Assembly (NCBI RefSeq): GCF_040536835.1 | Contig: NZ_CP159578.1 | Span: 2,356,001-2,420,000 of the forward strand | Source: Salinicola endophyticus | GTDB taxonomy: Bacteria > Pseudomonadota > Gammaproteobacteria > Pseudomonadales > Halomonadaceae | DNA: 64,000 nt | Reading direction: 5' to 3' | Shown here: piece after piece, positions 1-8,856 of the stretch | Layout of the letters: every line of letters starts with the position of its first letter | Position numbering within the stretch: position 1 is the stretch's first letter | Translations under genes and position numbers: made by a program | The notes under the pieces: generated by a model | Databases searched by the model: none | What the model was told of the DNA's origin: nothing | Seen by the model: only the letters and a program-made list of their open reading frames with translations

Positions 1-3000
1 CAGCGTACGCCAGCGAATCAGCACCGGCGCGTCGGAGAGCGCGACCTCGCCCAGGCGATAGCGCAGCGCGCGCTGGCTCTCCGCATCCCCGGGGTCCACC
101 AGGGTCAACCACAGCGCCAGGCTGTTCAACTCGAGATGGGCGCAGCCGGCATCCTCTGCCCAGGACCGCGCCTCGGCAATCAGCGCCTCGATCTCGGCCA
201 GCGGCCGACCCTGACGGTGCTGGATTCGTGCCATCTGCAGCAGCAACTGCGGCAGCATGGTCGAGCGATTGTCGCGGGCCTGCTCCAGGCACGGCAGCAG
301 GTAGTGCGCCGCGCGTTCGAGCTGATCGAGCGCCAGACAGGCGTCGCCATACCATAGCGAAGCGCGCTGGTGGCGGGCCCGGCCGGTGAGCTCGATCAGC
401 CGCTCGACCCCCGACTCGACCTGATCCAGACCGGCCGCATCACCGGCCAGCGCCTGCCCCCAGCCGAGCACGCAGAGCGCCTCCAGATGCCAGCGCCGCA
501 GATCCTGAGAACGGGTCATTTCGAAAGCCCGCTGGCCACGCTCCAGGGCCAGGTGGACATGCCCCAGCTGACGATAGAGCGAGGCGGCAAAGATCAGCGC
601 CATGGCCAGCGATGCCGGATGGCCGATACTCTCCGCCAGCCGGATCGCCGCTTCCATCTGCTGTTCGGCGCGACGATAGTCGCCGCGCAGGCAGAGTGCC
701 CAGCTCTGATAGCAGCTGGCAGCCACCTGCGGGTGATCCGAGTAAGGCAGCCACTCGAGCACCATCGGCTGATGCAACGGATCGATCTGCTCCAGATGCT
801 CGAAGGCACGCCCCACCTCACCACTCCAGTACTCGCCGTAGGCGCGGGCATAGAGCGCCAGACGACGGTAGCGCGGGTCGTCGATCCGCTGTGCCAGCTC
901 GCGCAGATGCTCGGCCAGGGCGTCGGCATCGCGGTTGGCGTAGCGCTGGCTGGCACCGACCCATAGCCCCCAGGTGACCAGGAAGGCCTGATCCCCGGCA
1001 TCCTCCTCCTGGGCGGGCCCATCGCGCCACAGCTGCTGCGCCTCGATGAAGCACGCCTGGGCCGGGCGCGAGCCATGCCCTTCGAGCGCGTAATAGGCCT
1101 GCCCCTGCACTGTCAGCAGGCTGATCCGTCGTTCTGCCGCCCCACCCGGCACGCGCGCCAGGCAGGTAAGGCCCGCTTCGGCCAGGCGCAGTGCGGTGCG
1201 GTTGGCGCTGGCGCGCAGGGCGCCACGCGCCGCCATCTCGAAATAACGGGCGCCGCGCCCCGGGTCCCCGCTGCGCTGCAGATGCTCGGCGAAATCGCCG
1301 GGATGACGGCTGATCCAGGCCGGACGCTGGGACTCGATCAGCATCACCAGACGGCCGTGCAGGGTCACGCGGACATCCTGGGGGCAGGACAGATAGGCGG
1401 CCTCGTGCAGCAGCGGGTGGGTGAACTGGAAATCGAAGGGCGCGCTCTCGCACGGCTCGATGATCTCGAGCCGACGCATCTGCTCGAGCGCCACCCGCAG
1501 CGCCGCATCGGTGGTATCGAGACACGCCCTGAGCAGCGCGGTCTCGAACTGGCGCCCGCACACCGCCGCCATGTGCGCCACGCTGCGATCCTGGTGCAGC
1601 TGATCGATGCGGCTGGCGAGCAGCCCCAGCAGCCCACGCGGCAAAGCAGCGGCATCGAGGGTGCGCCCCTCCCGGCGGTCGATCTCGAGCCAGCGGCAGA
1701 TCTCCTGCAGATAGAGCGGCACGCCCTCACAGCGCGCGATCAGCTGCTCGCGCAGGCAGGGGTCCAGCGTCAGGCAGTGGCGCCGGGCGAGCACGTCGAG
1801 CATCTCGGCCGACTGCTCGGGCCCCAGACGTGCGAGCGCGATCTGCTGGTCCCAGTTGAGCCGGATCGACGGCATCTCGCGGTTCTGATGCGAAGCCAGC
1901 AGCAGCAGCGAGGAGTGGATCGGCAGGCGCACCTGCAGATTGTGCAGCACCTTGAGCGAAGGCTCGTCGAGCCACTGCAGATCGTCGATGATCATCACCA
2001 GCGGCCGGCGCGTCGCGGTCAGACGTAGAATCAACGACTGGGTCAGATGGCTGACCAGCTCCACCGCCTCCTCTGCCGCCTCGCGGTTGGTCACTTCACG
2101 CACCAGTACGTCGAGCAGCAGGCGACGCCGCTCGGCGCCGATCTTGGCCAGCATCGGCGTGGCATCGATCAACGCTTCCAGACTGGCGAGCGCCGGCTCC
2201 GCGCCGAGGTGCCAGCGCAGCAGCGACTGCACCACCGCATAGGGCGTCTGGCTCGACAGCCGCGTGGTCTGGCGCCAGAACAGCGCGACATCCTCGTGCT
2301 GCAGACACTCGCGGAAGCGAATCATCAGCGCCGACTTGCCGATGCCAGTGTCGCCCAGCACCAGAACGCTCTGTCGCAACCCCAGCGTGACCCGAGCCAG
2401 GGCATCACGCAGCTGGCGCAGCTCGGCATCGCGCCCCAGCAGGCTCGGCACCCGGGTCACCCGCTCGCCGTCGCCGGACGCCAGCGCCAGGGCGCGCTGC
2501 ACGACCCTGCCATCGGCACTCAGCAGCCGCGGCGTCAGCCGCGCCTGCAGGTCGAACGCCGGGGGCAGATGCTGACTGGCATTGAGCGAGATCATCAGCT
2601 CTCCCGTCTCGGCCATGGCCAGCATCGCCAACGCCACCTGGGTGACATCGCCGAGCGGATCGATGGCGCGGCGCTCCGGCAGCCAGATCACCCGGCCACT
2701 ATCCAACCCCGCGCAAAGGGTAAAGGCCGGCGGCGGTGTGTCACCCTCCCAGCACGCCGCGACCTGCGCCGTCAGCCCCTGATGACAATGGTCGTAGAGC
2801 GCCACCAGCTCGGCCAGCTGGTGGGTCGGGCCGTGAGTGGCGAAGCACGCCAGCCCTACCCCGCTGCCCACCGCCGCCTGCCAGAAGCCGCCGAGCTGGT
2901 GGCACTGCGTCTCCAGCCAGCGGAACAGTCGCTCCTGCAGATTCAGACAGGCCAGCGCCTGACCGATGTCATTGCCGCTCTCCGGCGGCTTGAGCGCGAT

Positions 3001-3828
3001 TGCCATGATCGCCACCTGACGGAAGTCGATCTCCTCCGCCGAGTAACCCGCCGCCGGTGTTGGCAGCGCCGGCGGCGGCACCGCGTTCTCTACCGCCGGG
3101 GTGACGTCAGGCCAGTCACCGGCGAACTGCAGGAAGCCTTCGCTGGGCTGCTCGCCGGAGAGCGCCAGCTGCCGCAGCAAGGCATGAAAACGCTCGCGCG
3201 CGGCAGCCACCTGGCCGTGGCCGGCGAGACAGCGAATCAGCAGCTCCTGGAACGCCGCGTGCTCGGGGAAGCGCGTCACCAGCGTCCGCAGCAGTGCCTC
3301 GGGCAGCGTCTGCGCCTGGTCCAGGGCGCGCTCGGCATAGCCGATCACCCGGCGGCGCCAGTCGCCACGCACCTGCGCTAGCCAGCGGCTGAAGGCCTCG
3401 CACTGGGGCAGCGCCAGCTCTGCCACCAGCTCACCGCGAAAGTGGCTCAGCAGCGTCTCGAGCCCCGCCAGGTCCGGCGCCCGCGCAAGCTCGCGCTCGA
3501 GTTCGCGCAGGTCCCATACCACCGACGCCGGCGGCTCGCAGGCGATGGTCTGGCGGGTGACCGTCAGCGAGGTCTCGGCGCACTCGCCGAGGGCGTGACG
3601 CAGTGAGTGCAGCGCATGGCGCAGATTGGTGCGCGCAGCGTCGAGGCGCTGGTCGGGCCACAGCAGCGCCGCCAGCTGGGCACGGCTGACCGGCCCGCGC
3701 TGCAGCAGTAGATAGACCAGCAGCGCCTTGACCTTGTCGTAGCTGAACTGGGTCAGCGTGGCGCCCCCCTGGTGCAGGCCGAACTGCCCGAACAGGTCGA
3801 GGGTCGTGGTAGCGGATGGCTGCGTCAT
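1..3828 (-). CDS. Large BTAD / cyclase-like / AAA ATPase / TPR transcriptional regulator (3' end outside window)
   Basis: The minus-strand frame stays open from an ATG at 3828 (GAGGAG five bases upstream) to the left edge, giving at least 1276 residues. Residues about 8-90 look like an OmpR-type winged helix (VKALLVYLLLQRGPVSRAQL) and 95-250 like a BTAD helical domain. Residues about 268-430 resemble a class III nucleotidyl cyclase fold in order of motifs, but the metal-binding aspartates are not evident (SG where GD is expected). A STAND/AAA ATPase follows, with Walker A GDTGIGKS at 492 and Walker B LVMIIDD ending at D615-D616. The remainder from about 780 is TPR-like helical repeats. The build is that of MalT/SARP-type signal-integrating activators; the ligand is unknown. 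miaE lies 52 bases upstream on the same strand, so its targets cannot be read from context. The domain calls are from motif reading only; the C-terminus is not visible. Confidence 0.8.
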   Translation of the reverse strand, partial: MTQPSATTTLDLFGQFGLHQGGATLTQFSYDKVKALLVYLLLQRGPVSRAQLAALLWPDQRLDAARTNLRHALHSLRHALGECAETSLTVTRQTIACEPPASVVWDLRELERELARAPDLAGLETLLSHFRGELVAELALPQCEAFSRWLAQVRGDWRRRVIGYAERALDQAQTLPEALLRTLVTRFPEHAAFQELLIRCLAGHGQVAAARERFHALLRQLALSGEQPSEGFLQFAGDWPDVTPAVENAVPPPALPTPAAGYSAEEIDFRQVAIMAIALKPPESGNDIGQALACLNLQERLFRWLETQCHQLGGFWQAAVGSGVGLACFATHGPTHQLAELVALYDHCHQGLTAQVAACWEGDTPPPAFTLCAGLDSGRVIWLPERRAIDPLGDVTQVALAMLAMAETGELMISLNASQHLPPAFDLQARLTPRLLSADGRVVQRALALASGDGERVTRVPSLLGRDAELRQLRDALARVTLGLRQSVLVLGDTGIGKSALMIRFRECLQHEDVALFWRQTTRLSSQTPYAVVQSLLRWHLGAEPALASLEALIDATPMLAKIGAERRRLLLDVLVREVTNREAAEEAVELVSHLTQSLILRLTATRRPLVMIIDDLQWLDEPSLKVLHNLQVRLPIHSSLLLLASHQNREMPSIRLNWDQQIALARLGPEQSAEMLDVLARRHCLTLDPCLREQLIARCEGVPLYLQEICRWLEIDRREGRTLDAAALPRGLLGLLASRIDQLHQDRSVAHMAAVCGRQFETALLRACLDTTDAALRVALEQMRRLEIIEPCESAPFDFQFTHPLLHEAAYLSCPQDVRVTLHGRLVMLIESQRPAWISRHPGDFAEHLQRSGDPGRGARYFEMAARGALRASANRTALRLAEAGLTCLARVPGGAAERRISLLTVQGQAYYALEGHGSRPAQACFIEAQQLWRDGPAQEEDAGDQAFLVTWGLWVGASQRYANRDADALAEHLRELAQRIDDPRYRRLALYARAYGEYWSGEVGRAFEHLEQIDPLHQPMVLEWLPYSDHPQVAASCYQSWALCLRGDYRRAEQQMEAAIRLAESIGHPASLAMALIFAASLYRQLGHVHLALERGQRAFEMTRSQDLRRWHLEALCVLGWGQALAGDAAGLDQVESGVERLIELTGRARHQRASLWYGDACLALDQLERAAHYLLPCLEQARDNRSTMLPQLLLQMARIQHRQGRPLAEIEALIAEARSWAEDAGCAHLELNSLALWLTLVDPGDAESQRALRYRLGEVALSDAPVLIRWRTL

Positions 3829-3880
3829 GCGTCTCCTCGAATGCGCCCGGCACCGCACCCACGGTTGGCGTCAGTCGCCG

Positions 3881-4522
3881 TCATACCGCGGCCGGCACCC
3901 CGCTGTGGAAGCGAAAGTGGGTGTCCGACTCCTCGATCAGGGCACGCTCGTGGGCGGCGAAGAAGGCGATCCGCTCATCGACTGCGGCGGCACCGGCGTA
4001 GCGCCGGGCAAGACCGATATAGTCCTCGAAATGGCGCCCTTCCGAACGCACCAGCGAGCGGTAGAACTTGGCCAGCTGCGCGTCGAGCCGGGGGATCAGC
4101 CGCGCGAAGCGCTCGCACGAGCGCGCCTCGATGAAGGCGCCGACGATCAGGATGTCGATCAGGCGCTGCGGCTCGTCGCGCGCCACGTGGCGTCGCAACC
4201 CTTCCGCGTAGCGTGAAGCCTGGAGATGGCTGTAGTCGACCCCGCGCTCCTGCATGATCGCCACCACCTGCTCGAAGTGCAGAAGCTCCTCCCGCGCCAG
4301 CTGCGACATCTTGGCCAACAGCTCGGGGCGGTCGACATAGCGGAACATCAGGCTCATCGCGGTGGAGGCCGCCTTCTTCTCGCACTGGGCATGATCGATC
4401 AGCAGCAGCGCCGGATTGGCGAGTGCCGCCTCGATCCAGCTTGCAGGGGTCGCACAGGGCAGGAACTCGAGCAGCTCCCGCGGCAGCGCGGCGTCGGTCT
4501 CGGTAGCGGTATAAGCGGTCAT
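3881..4522 (-). CDS. miaE: tRNA-(ms2io6A37) monooxygenase MiaE
   Basis: The 213-residue product matches MiaE, the di-iron enzyme that hydroxylates the isopentenyl group of 2-methylthio-N6-isopentenyladenosine at tRNA position 37. Candidate iron ligands follow the ferritin-like pattern: E48 in QCEKK, E79-x-x-H82 in REELLHFE, E132, and E161-x-x-H164 in EGRHFE. Length is typical for the short bacterial form. The ATG at 4522 is followed directly by a plausible MiaE N-terminus. It sits 52 bases upstream of the giant regulator gene and could be co-transcribed with it, and it is divergent from acnB. The modification needs MiaA and MiaB, which are not in this window. Confidence 0.93.
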   Translation of the reverse strand: MTAYTATETDAALPRELLEFLPCATPASWIEAALANPALLLIDHAQCEKKAASTAMSLMFRYVDRPELLAKMSQLAREELLHFEQVVAIMQERGVDYSHLQASRYAEGLRRHVARDEPQRLIDILIVGAFIEARSCERFARLIPRLDAQLAKFYRSLVRSEGRHFEDYIGLARRYAGAAAVDERIAFFAAHERALIEESDTHFRFHSGVPAAV

Positions 4523-4677
4523 GGCGATGTCGTCCGTGGTCGATCTCGGGCGGCCTCATGTTAGGGAAAGCCTGTGCAAATGTCTCCACGCGCACCGCCG
4601 GCAACACGGCGAGCCCCGTAGCGGCCCCCCCACGACCCCCGTCGAACACCTCCATGACGGGGCCTGCACGCCTCGCC

Positions 4678-4706
4678 TTAACATTGTCGACAGTTTCACG
4701 TAGACT
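4678..4706 (+). promoter_or_regulatory. Probable sigma70 promoter of acnB
   Basis: TTAACA at 4678-4683 and TAGACT at 4701-4706 are separated by 17 bases inside otherwise very GC-rich DNA. The predicted start near 4713 gives a leader of about 115 bases before acnB. The rest of the 305-base gap (4523-4827) between miaE and acnB shows only GC-rich DNA with no convincing gene. Confidence 0.55.
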
Positions 4707-4827
4707 GCGCAGCGCCCACCGCAGCCGGTCGTTTGCCGCCGCCTCTCCCCGCCGCTCCCGGCGGAACCGTCGCGCGCTGCCGCCGCCGCTCTCGCTGCGG
4801 GCTCTGACATTAGATGAGGGTTCAACC

Positions 4828-7431
4828 GTGCTCGAAGCTTACCGCCAACATGTCGAGGAGCGCGCCCAGGAAGGCGTGCCGCCGAAACCGTTGACCGCCG
4901 AAATGACCGCCCAGCTGGTCGAGCTGCTCAAGCAGCCGCCCGCCGGTGAAGAGGCCTTTCTCCTCGAACTGATCACAGATCGCGTGCCGCCCGGTGTCGA
5001 CGAGGCCGCCTACGTCAAGGCTGGCTTCCTCACCGCCATCGCCAAGGGCGAAGCGACCTCGCCGCTGATCGACAAGATCCACGCGGTCAAGCTGCTGGGC
5101 ACCATGCAGGGCGGCTACAACATCGCCACGCTGGTCGAGCTGCTCGACGACAGCGAGCTGGCTCAGGAAGTGGGCGAGCAGCTCAAGCACACCCTGCTGA
5201 TGTTCGACGCCTTCCACGATGTCGCCGAGCGGGCCAAGAACGGCAACGCCGTGGCCCAGGGTGTGCTCGAGTCGTGGGCCGAGGCCGAGTGGTTCCTGGC
5301 CAAGCCGGCGCTGGCCGACAAGATCAGCATCGCGGTGTTCAAGGTGCCCGGCGAAACCAATACCGACGACCTGTCGCCGGCACCGGACGCCTGGTCGCGC
5401 CCCGACATCCCGCTGCACGCCAATGCCATGCTCAAGAACCCGCGCGACGGCATCGAGCCGGAAGTGCCGGGCAGCAAGGGCCCACTGGCGCAGATCGAGG
5501 CGGTCAAGGCCAAGGGCTTCCCGGTCGCCTACGTGGGCGACGTGGTAGGCACCGGCTCCTCGCGCAAGTCGGCGACCAACTCGGTGCTGTGGTTCTTCGG
5601 TGACGACATCCCCCACGTCCCCAACAAGCGTGCCGGCGGCTTCTGCTTCGGCGGCAAGATCGCACCGATCTTCTTCAACACCATGGAAGATGCTGGCGCC
5701 CTGCCGATCGAGATGGATGTCGACAAGCTCGAGATGGGCGACGTCATCGACGTCTACCCCTATGAAGGCAAGGTGACCCGTCACGACAGCGACGAGGTGA
5801 TCTCCACCTTCGCGCTCAAGACCCAGGTGATCCTCGACGAAGTGCGTGCCGGTGGCCGTATTCCGCTGATCATCGGTCGCGGCCTCACCGAGAAGGCGCG
5901 CGACGAGCTCGGCCTGCCCGCCTCCGACGTGTTCCGCAAGCCGGAGCAGCCCGCCGATAGCGGCAAGGGCTTCACCCTGGCACAGAAGATGGTCGGCAAG
6001 GCGTGCAACCTCGAGGGCGTGCGTCCGGGCATGTACTGCGAGCCGAAGATGACCACGGTCGGCTCCCAGGACACCACCGGCCCGATGACCCGCGACGAGC
6101 TCAAGGATCTGGCATGCCTCGGTTTCCAGGCCGACCTGGTGATGCAGTCCTTCTGCCACACCGCCGCCTATCCCAAACCGGTCGACGTCGAGACCCACCA
6201 CACCCTGCCGGACTTCATCCAGAACCGCGGCGGCGTGTCACTGCGCCCGGGTGATGGCATCATCCACTCCTGGCTCAACCGCATGCTGCTGCCCGACACC
6301 GTGGGCACCGGCGGCGACTCGCATACGCGTTTCCCGCTGGGCGTCTCTTTCCCGGCGGGCTCCGGTCTGGTCGCCTTCGCCGCGGCTACCGGCGTCATGC
6401 CGCTGGACATGCCGGAGTCGGTACTGGTGCGCTTCAAGGGCAAGCGCCAGCCGGGAATCACCCTGCGTGATCTGGTCCATGCGATCCCCTACTACGCCAT
6501 CCAGCAGGGGCACCTGACGGTGGCCAAGTCAGGCAAGAAGAACATCTTCTCCGGCCGCATCCTGGAGATCGAAGGTCTCGAGGATCTCACCGCCGAGCAG
6601 GCATTCGAGCTCTCCGACGCCTCCGCCGAGCGCAGCGCCGCGGGCTGCACCATCACCCTCTCCGAGGAGAGCGTGACCGAGTACCTGACCTCCAACGTCA
6701 CCCTGCTCAAGTGGATGATCAGCGCCGGCTACGGCGACGCCCGTACCCTGGAGCGCCGCATCCAGGGCATGGAAGCATGGCTGGCCAACCCCAGCCTGAT
6801 GCGCGCCGATGCCGACGCCGAGTACGCCGCGGTGATCGAGATCGACATGAGCGAACTCGACCAGCCGGTACTCTGCGCCCCCAACGACCCGGACGACGCG
6901 CGCCTGCTCTCCGAGGTCGCCGGCGAAAAGATCGACGAGGTCTTCATCGGCTCGTGCATGACCAACATCGGCCACTTCCGCGCCGCCGGCAAACTGCTCG
7001 AGAAGCAGCCCGCAGGCAGCCTGAAGACGCGTCTGTGGCTTGCGCCGCCGACCAAGATGGACCAACATCAGTTGACCGAGGAAGGCTACTACGGCATCTA
7101 CGGCAAGGCCGGTGCCCGCATGGAGATGCCGGGCTGCTCGCTGTGCATGGGTAACCAGGCACGTGTGGCACCCAAGTCGACCGTGGTATCCACCTCGACC
7201 CGTAACTTCCCCAACCGTCTCGGTGACGGCGCCGATGTCTATCTGGCATCGGCAGAGCTCGCGGCAATCGCTGCCGTCGAGGGCCGCCTGCCGACGGTCG
7301 AGGAGTACAAAGCGACCATGGGCGAGTTCGATGCGATGGCGGGCGAGATCTACCGCTATCTGAACTTCCATGAGATCGAGGACTTCCAGAAAGCGGCCGC
7401 TACCGTCATTCCGGTCGCCCAGGAAGCCTGA
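4828..7431 (+). CDS. acnB: Aconitate hydratase B
   Basis: The product is the bifunctional aconitase B / 2-methylisocitrate dehydratase of the TCA cycle, a cytosolic [4Fe-4S] enzyme interconverting citrate and isocitrate. I chose the GTG at 4828 because [16 protein letters not shown] is the family N-terminus, a GAGG box precedes it, and the resulting 867 residues match the usual length of about 865. The ATG at 4558 would add 90 low-complexity residues. Cluster ligands are visible at C710 (GSCMTNIG) and at C770 and C773 (GCSLCMGNQ), nearly the E. coli numbering. The N-terminal HEAT-like domain and swivel domain come first, as in all AcnB proteins. It has its own promoter and a strong terminator, so it is a single-gene unit. 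Confidence 0.97.
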   Translation: MLEAYRQHVEERAQEGVPPKPLTAEMTAQLVELLKQPPAGEEAFLLELITDRVPPGVDEAAYVKAGFLTAIAKGEATSPLIDKIHAVKLLGTMQGGYNIATLVELLDDSELAQEVGEQLKHTLLMFDAFHDVAERAKNGNAVAQGVLESWAEAEWFLAKPALADKISIAVFKVPGETNTDDLSPAPDAWSRPDIPLHANAMLKNPRDGIEPEVPGSKGPLAQIEAVKAKGFPVAYVGDVVGTGSSRKSATNSVLWFFGDDIPHVPNKRAGGFCFGGKIAPIFFNTMEDAGALPIEMDVDKLEMGDVIDVYPYEGKVTRHDSDEVISTFALKTQVILDEVRAGGRIPLIIGRGLTEKARDELGLPASDVFRKPEQPADSGKGFTLAQKMVGKACNLEGVRPGMYCEPKMTTVGSQDTTGPMTRDELKDLACLGFQADLVMQSFCHTAAYPKPVDVETHHTLPDFIQNRGGVSLRPGDGIIHSWLNRMLLPDTVGTGGDSHTRFPLGVSFPAGSGLVAFAAATGVMPLDMPESVLVRFKGKRQPGITLRDLVHAIPYYAIQQGHLTVAKSGKKNIFSGRILEIEGLEDLTAEQAFELSDASAERSAAGCTITLSEESVTEYLTSNVTLLKWMISAGYGDARTLERRIQGMEAWLANPSLMRADADAEYAAVIEIDMSELDQPVLCAPNDPDDARLLSEVAGEKIDEVFIGSCMTNIGHFRAAGKLLEKQPAGSLKTRLWLAPPTKMDQHQLTEEGYYGIYGKAGARMEMPGCSLCMGNQARVAPKSTVVSTSTRNFPNRLGDGADVYLASAELAAIAAVEGRLPTVEEYKATMGEFDAMAGEIYRYLNFHEIEDFQKAAATVIPVAQEA

Positions 7432-7473
7432 TACGACTCTTCCGATGCTCGCAGCTTCATGAAGAGGCTACCG

Positions 7474-7503
7474 AAACGCCCCGCCCCGTGCGGGGCGTTT
7501 TTT
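7474..7503 (+). terminator. Intrinsic terminator of acnB
   Basis: A nine-base stem (7474-7482 with 7492-7500) carries a GC-rich core and ends in a run of six T. It lies about 40 bases after the acnB stop codon. The left arm begins with A residues, so it may also act on the minus-strand gene ending at 7544. Confidence 0.85.
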
Positions 7504-7543
7504 ATGTGCAAGGGCCGCTGGGCGGCCAGTTTCGAGCGCCACG

Positions 7544-7954
7544 TCAGCGCGCCGCCAGGCCCTCGATGCCGAGGCACCAGCGCGCCGCGAAGACAGCCCC
7601 AGCGGGTGCCACGCGCTCGATCGCATCGCGTTCTGCCGGCGTGGCGTAGACGAGATAGTCGACCTCGAAGCGACGGCACAGCGAGAACACCTCGCTGGGG
7701 TAATAGAGCCGCACGCCCTCGACACGGGTGGCGTGCTGCCACGGCGCCTCGGTGACCATGGCGATCACCTCGTGGGTCCCGCTGAGGGTGCGCAACCAGC
7801 CGTAGTGGCGCGCATCGCAGCCGCACAGCACGACACGTCGTGAGCGGCGACGACGCCCCCACACACGGCCGGCGGCCAGGCGTCGCAGCGCGTCGATGGG
7901 GCGAAGGAGATCGATAACGGCAGCGCCTCGTCGCGGGTGAATGGTCGGCTTCAT
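7544..7954 (-). CDS. Hypothetical Rossmann-like protein (nucleotide/CoA-binding-like)
   Basis: The 136-residue product starts at ATG 7954 (MKPTIHPRRG); a TTG at 7990 would add 12 residues. An arginine-rich stretch (GRRRRSRR, about residues 34-41) is followed by VVLCGCDARHYGWLRTLSG, then alternating beta/alpha segments (HEVIAMVTEAPW, VEVDYLVYATPAERD-like). That layout resembles the small Rossmann domains found at the N-terminus of sugar epimerase-like proteins (CoA_binding_3 type). No catalytic domain follows, so it is a stand-alone nucleotide-binding-like module or a remnant of one. It is convergent with acnB and divergent from the outer-membrane gene. Function is not recognised. Confidence 0.6.
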   Translation of the reverse strand: MKPTIHPRRGAAVIDLLRPIDALRRLAAGRVWGRRRRSRRVVLCGCDARHYGWLRTLSGTHEVIAMVTEAPWQHATRVEGVRLYYPSEVFSLCRRFEVDYLVYATPAERDAIERVAPAGAVFAARWCLGIEGLAAR

Positions 7955-8085
7955 TGTCGCGCGCCCCCGTGTCGACGCCAAGCCGGGCAAGGACAGGATC
8001 GCGCCGGGCTTGCGCCAGGACGGGCAGCAAATTAGAGTTTTCAGATAAAAGAACAGCGTTCATCAACGGGATGGAGATGGAAAAC

Positions 8086-8676
8086 ATGAAGATCAATACT
8101 TGGCTGGCACTCCCGCTGGCGCTGTCGCCGCTGCTGCTGGCGCCTGCCGCCCAGGCGGCCAACGCCGACGGCCTGTATGTCGGCCTCGGCGGCGGCTATG
8201 GCAAGGTCACCAGCAGCGACAGTGATGTCGGCCGCTTCGCCGGTGCCAGTGGCGGCGGCTACCACGTGGATGACGACGACAGCGTCTACAAGGCGTTCGT
8301 GGGCTACGAATACAACCCCTACTTCGCCACCGAGGCGTTCTACGCCGACCTGGGCAAGCCCAATATCATCCGCGGCGGCAACGTGGTCGATCTCAAGACC
8401 CGCGCCTATGGCCTCAACCTGATCGGCAAGTATCCGCTGGTTGCCGGCTTCGAAGTGTTCGCCAAGGCCGGCATGGCGAAGTGGGATGTCGACGCCCGGG
8501 GCGATCTCGGCGCGGGCTCGAACCTCGACGACAATGACGGTATCGATCCGGTCTACGGCGCCGGCGTTCAATACCACTACCAGCACCTGCTGCTACGCAC
8601 CGAGTACGAGCGCTACGACTTCGACAGCGACTACAAGGTCGATGCCTACACCGCGTCGGTGGGTTGGCAGTTCTGA
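8086..8676 (+). CDS. Outer-membrane beta-barrel protein (OmpA/OmpW-like small porin family)
   Basis: The 196-residue product has a clear signal peptide (MKINTWLALPLALSPLLL, cleavage after AAQA near residue 24) followed by alternating aromatic/polar strands and many glycines (LYVGLGGGYGKV, YKAFVGYEYNPYFATEAFYADLG). It ends in the canonical C-terminal phenylalanine (SVGWQF), the signal read by the BAM machinery. That predicts an eight-stranded outer-membrane barrel of the OmpA-like beta-barrel family. Three in-frame ATGs exist (8071, 8077, 8086); I chose 8086 because a GGAG lies nine bases upstream and the signal peptide begins there. Substrate is unknown; such barrels are often structural or adhesive. 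It is transcribed alone, followed by a hairpin. Confidence 0.8.
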   Translation: MKINTWLALPLALSPLLLAPAAQAANADGLYVGLGGGYGKVTSSDSDVGRFAGASGGGYHVDDDDSVYKAFVGYEYNPYFATEAFYADLGKPNIIRGGNVVDLKTRAYGLNLIGKYPLVAGFEVFAKAGMAKWDVDARGDLGAGSNLDDNDGIDPVYGAGVQYHYQHLLLRTEYERYDFDSDYKVDAYTASVGWQF

Positions 8677-8694
8677 TCTCGGGGCATCGCGCGA

Positions 8695-8725
8695 CCAAGG
8701 CCGCCTGCGGGCGGCCTTGGCGTTT
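8695..8725 (+). terminator. Terminator-like hairpin after the beta-barrel gene
   Basis: A perfect 11-base stem (8695-8705 with 8710-8720) closes a TGCG loop 19 bases after the stop codon. Only three T follow, so termination efficiency is uncertain. Confidence 0.6.
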
Positions 8726-8856
8726 CCAGCGGATGAAAATGCCTCTCGGACAGGGAGATTACTGGTGTGACTTGCGCCGATGACACTTTGAAGACAAGAC
8801 TGACAGGGTCACACGGAAGATGACCCCACACTGACTAGGACGTCGACGACCGCTAC

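Noticed and set aside
2047..3381. 444-codon plus-strand frame (QR/H-rich)
   Set aside because: It lies antisense to the giant regulator, whose minus-strand frame has recognisable domains throughout.
4822..6201. 459-codon minus-strand frame inside acnB
   Set aside because: It is a shadow of the acnB reading frame in GC-rich DNA; composition is atypical and no motif is present.
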